Shown here in pieces: positions 6,599 to 8,874 of a DNA stretch of 8,874 nt. Numbering within the stretch: position 1 is the first letter of the stretch; each line of letters starts with the position of its first letter. Position numbers and translations under genes: made by a program. This DNA is from Victivallales bacterium (GTDB lineage: Bacteria > Verrucomicrobiota > Lentisphaeria > Victivallales > SZUA-371): the NCBI GenBank assembly GCA_028691155.1, contig JAQUZV010000070.1, positions 1 to 8,874 of the forward strand, written 5' to 3'. Below the pieces are notes generated by a model. The model did no database searches. It was not told the DNA's origin and was given only the letters and a program-made list of their open reading frames with translations.

Positions 6599-8874
6599 AT
6601 GAAGCGAAAAATCAATCGGTTACTGCCATTGCTCTATGGGACGGTAATCTTCAGTTTGCTGCCGGTGGCGGCCGCGACGAATGCGTGGCCTTTGCCGGAG
6701 GCGTCATACCGGATGGAATTGAACCATACTTTACCGCAAGTCGCCGGATTTATCGATTTGTCCCGGTATGTTCTGCCCGATCCCCTGGGCAACGGCATCG
6801 ATCTGCGCGACGAGCAGGGGCGACCGGTTGATTTTTACTGGGATGCGGAGCACTGCCGGCTGATTACCGGGAAAAATAATCCACCCCGACTGATGGTCTA
6901 TTTCGGATTTTCCCGGCCGCAACCCGAAGCCCGCCGACAGGGAAAGCCGGACGGAAACATCCCCGCGCTCGAGTGCCTGACGTTTTCTTTGGTAAGAGCC
7001 CGGATCAATTACCTGACGGAACAGGATTGGTTCAACGACCAGGCGGATCGAGCCCAAAAACATTTCGATCGCCGTCTCATCAATCTCTGCGGGAATATGA
7101 CGCGATTCATGTTGGCCCGGGATTTGGCCGCCGCACGTTATGATCTTGTCGATGTCCGACAGGAACTGCTTATTCGGGCCGGCCGCCGCCGTCTCCAACA
7201 ACTTGCCTCACCACACGATTTCCTTTCGGACGTCCGACGCCGGAAAGGTCTGGATCGACTTCGTCGGCTGGAACACGATCGCCGCCGTAATTCCTCCTAT
7301 CGGAGTCAGTTCAACAACCGGATGAAAACGCAGCTCAAACATCTGTCGCTTCTTCCGTCGCAGCGGGAACGCAAGCTGGACGAACTGCGGGGAAAAATGC
7401 CGGGCTGTCTGGCCCGAAATCTGGTTGAGACGTATGACCGGGTACGAAAACGTCATTTGATCGGGCAAAAGGAGTGGCGCGATACCGTTATTCCGTTGCA
7501 TCCGTTCGAACAGCGGAACTTTATTGCCGCCCTGCTGGCCGGTTCTCTGATCGTGCCGGCCGACGGTGATTATACTCTGGCGGTCAACAGCAGCAGTTCC
7601 GCCCTGCTTTATCTTGACGGACAGTTGTGTCTGGATTGGTATGGTCCGCATCCGCCGACGCCGGATTGGACCCGTAAGGTGACGCTTCACCTCAAAAAAG
7701 GATTGCATCCGTTTAAGTTCTATTATCATAAGAATCAGGAGACCACCATGGCCGCGGTGGCGTGGAAACGTCCTGGCGACGCCGATTTTCGGATTCTGCA
7801 ACGTCGGGATTTTGCCCCCGGTTGGCCGTTGCAGCCGGTTCGTGTCGTGGCTCGGCAAGGGGGCGAATTTCCTCTGGTCAAACGTCTGGAACCTTCGTGG
7901 CTGTATCTGGACAAGGATCGGAAACTTACCTGGGAACGGGCGGCGGTTATTGCTCCCGTCACCATGAAAACGCCGGTATGGCAGTTGAACGGCCGGACAA
8001 TTCGTACCGGTAATAACATCGATTTGTTCTCGGATCGTCATGCCCCAGCCGAGTCGGTCGTGTTGCGGGATCCCGCCGGTAAACTGTTACCGCTGCCGAT
8101 AACTTTTCTTCCCGATCACCGCAATCTGGAAGAGCTTATTGTCGAAGCGGATCTGCGGTTGCAACTCTGGTTGCCCCACTTCCTTTATGATGACGAAGAG
8201 CCGACCGTATCATGGGAAATCCGTTCTCAGATGCCGCATGCTCTGGTGGCGGTTCTGACGCTGAAAACCAATCGGAATCAGATGGCTTTTCCGGACCGGG
8301 AGGAGAATATTCCGCTTCCGGCCTGGACGTATCTCGACGAGAAAAATTTTCGTCCGGCTCAAACCGTCAAAGGGCAACTCGACCTGGCGGCATTGAACTC
8401 CGTCGTCGGGCTGGAAATGGATTTTCGTCTTGCCGTTACCGCGCTGGAGTTCGATCACTTCCGGGTCCGGCTGGTTCCGCTGGCCCAATGTCCGCCGCTG
8501 CAATTGGACGGGATGGGGTTTCATGACCGGGACGGCAATCTGATTATTCCGGTTCTGCATCGCCCGGATCTGGATGAATTGCGGGAATGGGAATTGCCGC
8601 GTGAACTGGAGGAAAATCTGCAGCCACGGAAACAACTGTTGCTCGTTGGCGATGATTTCGGCCGGGACGACCGCTCCTGGAGTCATACTTTGAGTCGGCG
8701 GCTTGCCGCCCGGGACATCCGGTTGGAATTCGCCTCATGGCATCGGAGCGATGGCGACCGTGACAACCCGTTAGCCTCCTTGTCGCCATTGCTGCGGCAG
8801 CTTAAGGAAACCGCCGCCGATACGGTGATTATTATTCCGCCCGTCAATTACCGTGACCTGCCGCCACGCGACCG
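6599..8874 (+). CDS. Secreted multidomain protein: DUF2341-like + PA14-like + SGNH-like, 3'-truncated by window edge
   Basis: The frame is open from the ATG at 6599 to the window end: 758 full codons, and a final cg that must be Arg. It starts 7 bases after the preceding stop; the best SD is AGGGA at 6582-6586, inside the upstream gene with a long 12-base spacing. Residues 1-26 are a signal peptide (KRK, hydrophobic core, VAAA). Residues about 38-108 resemble DUF2341 (GIDLRDEQGRPVDFYW, then VYFGFSRP). Residues about 130-300 are strongly charged and Arg-rich, probably helical, with no recognised domain. Residues about 303-405 look like a PA14 domain (ADGDYTLAVNSSSSALLYLDG, then LKKGLHPFKFYY and a Trp-containing last strand), a fold usually tied to glycan binding. 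Residues about 405-670 are unrecognised, probably beta-rich. From about 677 an SGNH/GDSL-like start appears (LLLVGDDFG), but the nucleophile Ser position is Asp686. A role beside the upstream hydrolase in glycan binding or deacylation is inferred. Confidence 0.82.
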   Translation, partial: MKRKINRLLPLLYGTVIFSLLPVAAATNAWPLPEASYRMELNHTLPQVAGFIDLSRYVLPDPLGNGIDLRDEQGRPVDFYWDAEHCRLITGKNNPPRLMVYFGFSRPQPEARRQGKPDGNIPALECLTFSLVRARINYLTEQDWFNDQADRAQKHFDRRLINLCGNMTRFMLARDLAAARYDLVDVRQELLIRAGRRRLQQLASPHDFLSDVRRRKGLDRLRRLEHDRRRNSSYRSQFNNRMKTQLKHLSLLPSQRERKLDELRGKMPGCLARNLVETYDRVRKRHLIGQKEWRDTVIPLHPFEQRNFIAALLAGSLIVPADGDYTLAVNSSSSALLYLDGQLCLDWYGPHPPTPDWTRKVTLHLKKGLHPFKFYYHKNQETTMAAVAWKRPGDADFRILQRRDFAPGWPLQPVRVVARQGGEFPLVKRLEPSWLYLDKDRKLTWERAAVIAPVTMKTPVWQLNGRTIRTGNNIDLFSDRHAPAESVVLRDPAGKLLPLPITFLPDHRNLEELIVEADLRLQLWLPHFLYDDEEPTVSWEIRSQMPHALVAVLTLKTNRNQMAFPDREENIPLPAWTYLDEKNFRPAQTVKGQLDLAALNSVVGLEMDFRLAVTALEFDHFRVRLVPLAQCPPLQLDGMGFHDRDGNLIIPVLHRPDLDELREWELPRELEENLQPRKQLLLVGDDFGRDDRSWSHTLSRRLAARDIRLEFASWHRSDGDRDNPLASLSPLLRQLKETAADTVIIIPPVNYRDLPPRD

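Noticed and set aside
7208..8041. A 277-codon minus-strand frame inside the last gene.
   Set aside because: Its composition is typical of a shadow, and the plus-strand frame encodes a signal peptide, a DUF2341-like region and a PA14-like domain without interruption.

Overview
This window carries four plus-strand protein genes and no RNA gene, transposon, CRISPR array or phage gene that I can support. The layout is: a sodium:solute symporter whose first ~86 residues lie off the left edge (2-1819); a second, complete symporter that is its close paralogue (1917-3989); a strong intrinsic terminator (4014-4058) and a short leader; a secreted glycoside-hydrolase-like protein with a clan GH-A type barrel (4153-6591); and, 7 bases later, a secreted multidomain protein that runs off the right edge (6599-8874).

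The gene content (doubled SSS-family symporters with a long C-terminal part, next to secreted DUF5060/GH-A and PA14-type proteins) and the moderately GC-rich coding sequence suggest a polysaccharide- or glycan-degrading Gram-negative bacterium. I would guess the PVC superphylum, possibly Lentisphaerota (Victivallis-like), but no phylogenetic marker is present, so this is inference from protein style only.

The two symporters look like an old tandem duplication. Their proteins match along the whole shared length, roughly three quarters identical by eye, while the DNA differs mostly at third codon positions. Patches remain nearly or fully identical, including a 38-base perfect repeat. They probably share a transcript that ends at the hairpin at 4014-4058. 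The second pair of genes is tightly spaced and probably forms its own operon, starting in the leader at 4059-4152.

The working model is a small carbohydrate-use locus. The barrel enzyme attacks a glycan outside the cytoplasm, the PA14/SGNH-like protein binds or trims it, and one or both Na+-coupled symporters import a product. The substrate cannot be read from the sequence. The points most worth a second look are: a charged Asp/Arg pair in one symporter where the other has two Gly; a Cys in the predicted Na2-site motif of both symporters; a Ser-Glu in place of the usual Asn-Glu at the barrel's predicted acid/base; and a Gly-Asp-Asp in place of Gly-Asp-Ser at the start of the SGNH-like domain of the last gene.
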